Shown here one piece after another: positions 13,268 to 14,398 of a DNA stretch of 14,398 nucleotides. The stretch is from an uncultured Bacilli bacterium (GTDB taxonomy: Bacteria; Bacillota_I; Bacilli_A; RF39; UBA660). The notes under the pieces were generated by a model that did no database searches, was not told the origin of the DNA, and was given only the letters and a program-made list of their open reading frames with translations. The translations under genes were made by a program, and so were the position numbers. The stretch lies in assembly GCA_934085875.1 (NCBI GenBank), contig CAKOHQ010000030.1, positions 1 through 14,398 on the forward strand. The letters are read 5' to 3'. Position 1 is the first letter of the stretch. Each line of letters begins with the position of its first letter.

Positions 13268-14398
13268 CTATCTCTGTTTTGTAATTTCTTTTTATTATAT
13301 AGTCTTTAAATTTATAATCTTTTATATAGTGCTCTTTTATAAATTCTTTATTTATTCCTATCATTATTACTACTTTTGTTTTAAAGTTTTCTTCTTTATT
13401 TAATTCTTCCATTATTGTTACTGCATTGTATGGATTCATTTCATCATCTATTATTATTAAATCATATTTTATATTATTTCTTATTTTATTTATTATATCT
13501 TTTCCATACATACTTTTATCTACATTTATATTATATTTTTTTATCTCTTTTGCATATTTATTTAATTCTTCATAATTATCGTCTATTAATAGTACGTTCT
13601 TTTCTGTTCCTATATATTTTATATAATTATTTAATTCTTTATTATGTTTTATTTCTTCTGTTTCATATATTCTTTGGTCTAATACTATACTTACTTTTGT
13701 TCCTAGTTTATTACTATCTATAAATATACTTCCTCCTAATATATTTATTAGTTTTTTTACACTATTTAAATCTAATTCTATCTTTTTATCGTCTATTATG
13801 TATTCATTATCTTCTAATAATTTATTTATTTTGACTATATCTATTCCACATCCTGTATCATTTATATTTATTATTAGTCTACATACGTCATATTGTATAA
13901 AATGATTTATATTAAATTCTATATTCCCTTGTTTTGTATATTTTATTGAATTAGATAATATACTATATAATATTTGTTTTAATTTTATATTATCTCCATA
14001 TAGTATTGGTATATCTTTATCTATTTTAGTATTTAATTTTACTTCTTTATTTATTTTATTTTTTATCATTAGAATTAATTCTTTGTATAAATTGTTGATA
14101 TCATAAGTATCATTAAATACTTTTATTTTATTATAATCTATATCATTTATATTAAGAACATTGTTTATAATAAATCTAACTCTATTAGCATCATCATTTA
14201 TTAATTTACTATTATTTTTTAAATCAATTACTTTTTTCATATTTAACATATCTTTAGAAGTATTACAAATATTTTCTACTGGTAGTTTAACATCTTGAGT
14301 TAGTTTAAATAATAGATTTGATTTTTCTTCGTTGCTGTGTTGTAATAAATTTTTGTTTATTGCTAATTCTTCTAATAGTTTCATATCTGGGTTTTCTA
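13242..14398 (-). CDS. Hybrid sensor histidine kinase with degenerate phospho-acceptor, C-terminal part
   Basis: The frame is open to the right edge (E-N-P-D precedes the ATG at 14384, which has no ribosome binding site), so the gene is 5'-truncated here. Numbering from that Met: a degenerate HisKA helix at about 20-80, where the usual S-H-E-I-R-T-P-L reads T-Q-D-V-K-L-P-V, leaving Q30 in place of the phospho-accepting His. The HATPase domain (about 95-235) has the N box with N145, D-T-G-C-G (176-180) and L-G-G-S (216-219). A receiver domain (about 262-380) has the acidic pair D268/D269, D313 as phospho-acceptor and K365, but no Thr/Ser in the I-M-I-G segment. It probably binds ATP but cannot autophosphorylate in the usual way. 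Any sensor or membrane part is outside the window. Confidence 0.85.
   Translation of the reverse strand, partial: ENPDMKLLEELAINKNLLQHSNEEKSNLLFKLTQDVKLPVENICNTSKDMLNMKKVIDLKNNSKLINDDANRVRFIINNVLNINDIDYNKIKVFNDTYDINNLYKELILMIKNKINKEVKLNTKIDKDIPILYGDNIKLKQILYSILSNSIKYTKQGNIEFNINHFIQYDVCRLIININDTGCGIDIVKINKLLEDNEYIIDDKKIELDLNSVKKLINILGGSIFIDSNKLGTKVSIVLDQRIYETEEIKHNKELNNYIKYIGTEKNVLLIDDNYEELNKYAKEIKKYNINVDKSMYGKDIINKIRNNIKYDLIIIDDEMNPYNAVTIMEELNKEENFKTKVVIMIGINKEFIKEHYIKDYKFKDYIIKRNYKTEIERIINKYL

Noticed and set aside
13415..13723. Plus-strand 102-codon frame opposite the kinase
   Set aside because: Almost only Leu/Tyr/Ile/His, as expected from the complement of AT-rich Asn/Lys/Ile codons; no start signal.
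14382..14384. ATG as the true kinase start
   Set aside because: No ribosome binding site, and the frame stays open to the window edge with a coiled-coil-like sequence expected inside such kinases.

Overview
The window comes from a very AT-rich, low-GC Gram-positive bacterium, most likely an uncultured gut-type Bacillota (Bacilli/RF39-like or a relative). The evidence is the Tex, YtqA, YitT, LemA and DUF6512-type genes, strong AGGAGG-like ribosome binding sites, CCA-encoding tRNA genes and an ISLre2-type transposase. The code looks standard: the acetyltransferase at 2433-2906 ends in TGA and tryptophan is TGG. The taxonomic placement is inference.

Layout. Positions 1-1108 (minus strand) hold a membrane-anchored XRE regulator followed by the start of lemA, which runs off the left edge. 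A non-coding stretch of about 400 bp follows, with an operator-like palindrome and a hairpin terminator. Positions 1508-4171 (minus) form a compact four-gene operon: a 31-residue Cys-containing peptide, a radical SAM/SPASM enzyme overlapping its end, a GNAT acetyltransferase and a metal-dependent amidohydrolase. A consensus promoter drives it. This reads as a small RiPP (ribosomally made, modified peptide) cassette. Immediately beside it, about 4240-5836, is an ISLre2-family insertion sequence whose transposase frame is broken by a one-base shift in a T run.

The centre is core genome: tRNA-Asn and tRNA-Gly (minus) with their own promoter and terminator, tex (minus), and divergent ytqA (plus). 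A shared hairpin terminator separates ytqA from the next operon, 9468-11732 (minus). That operon encodes a stand-alone ClpC-D1-like AAA+ ATPase, followed 9 nt later by a protein built of about ten 35-residue mTERF-like repeats. mTERF is a family known mainly from eukaryotic organelles. The right side carries a small DUF6512-like membrane protein (plus), a YitT-family membrane protein (minus) whose stop codon overlaps it, and the C-terminal part of a hybrid histidine kinase (minus) that runs off the right edge and has Gln where the phospho-accepting His should be.

The two parts most worth following up are the peptide/radical SAM/GNAT/amidohydrolase cassette and the mTERF-repeat plus AAA+ pair.
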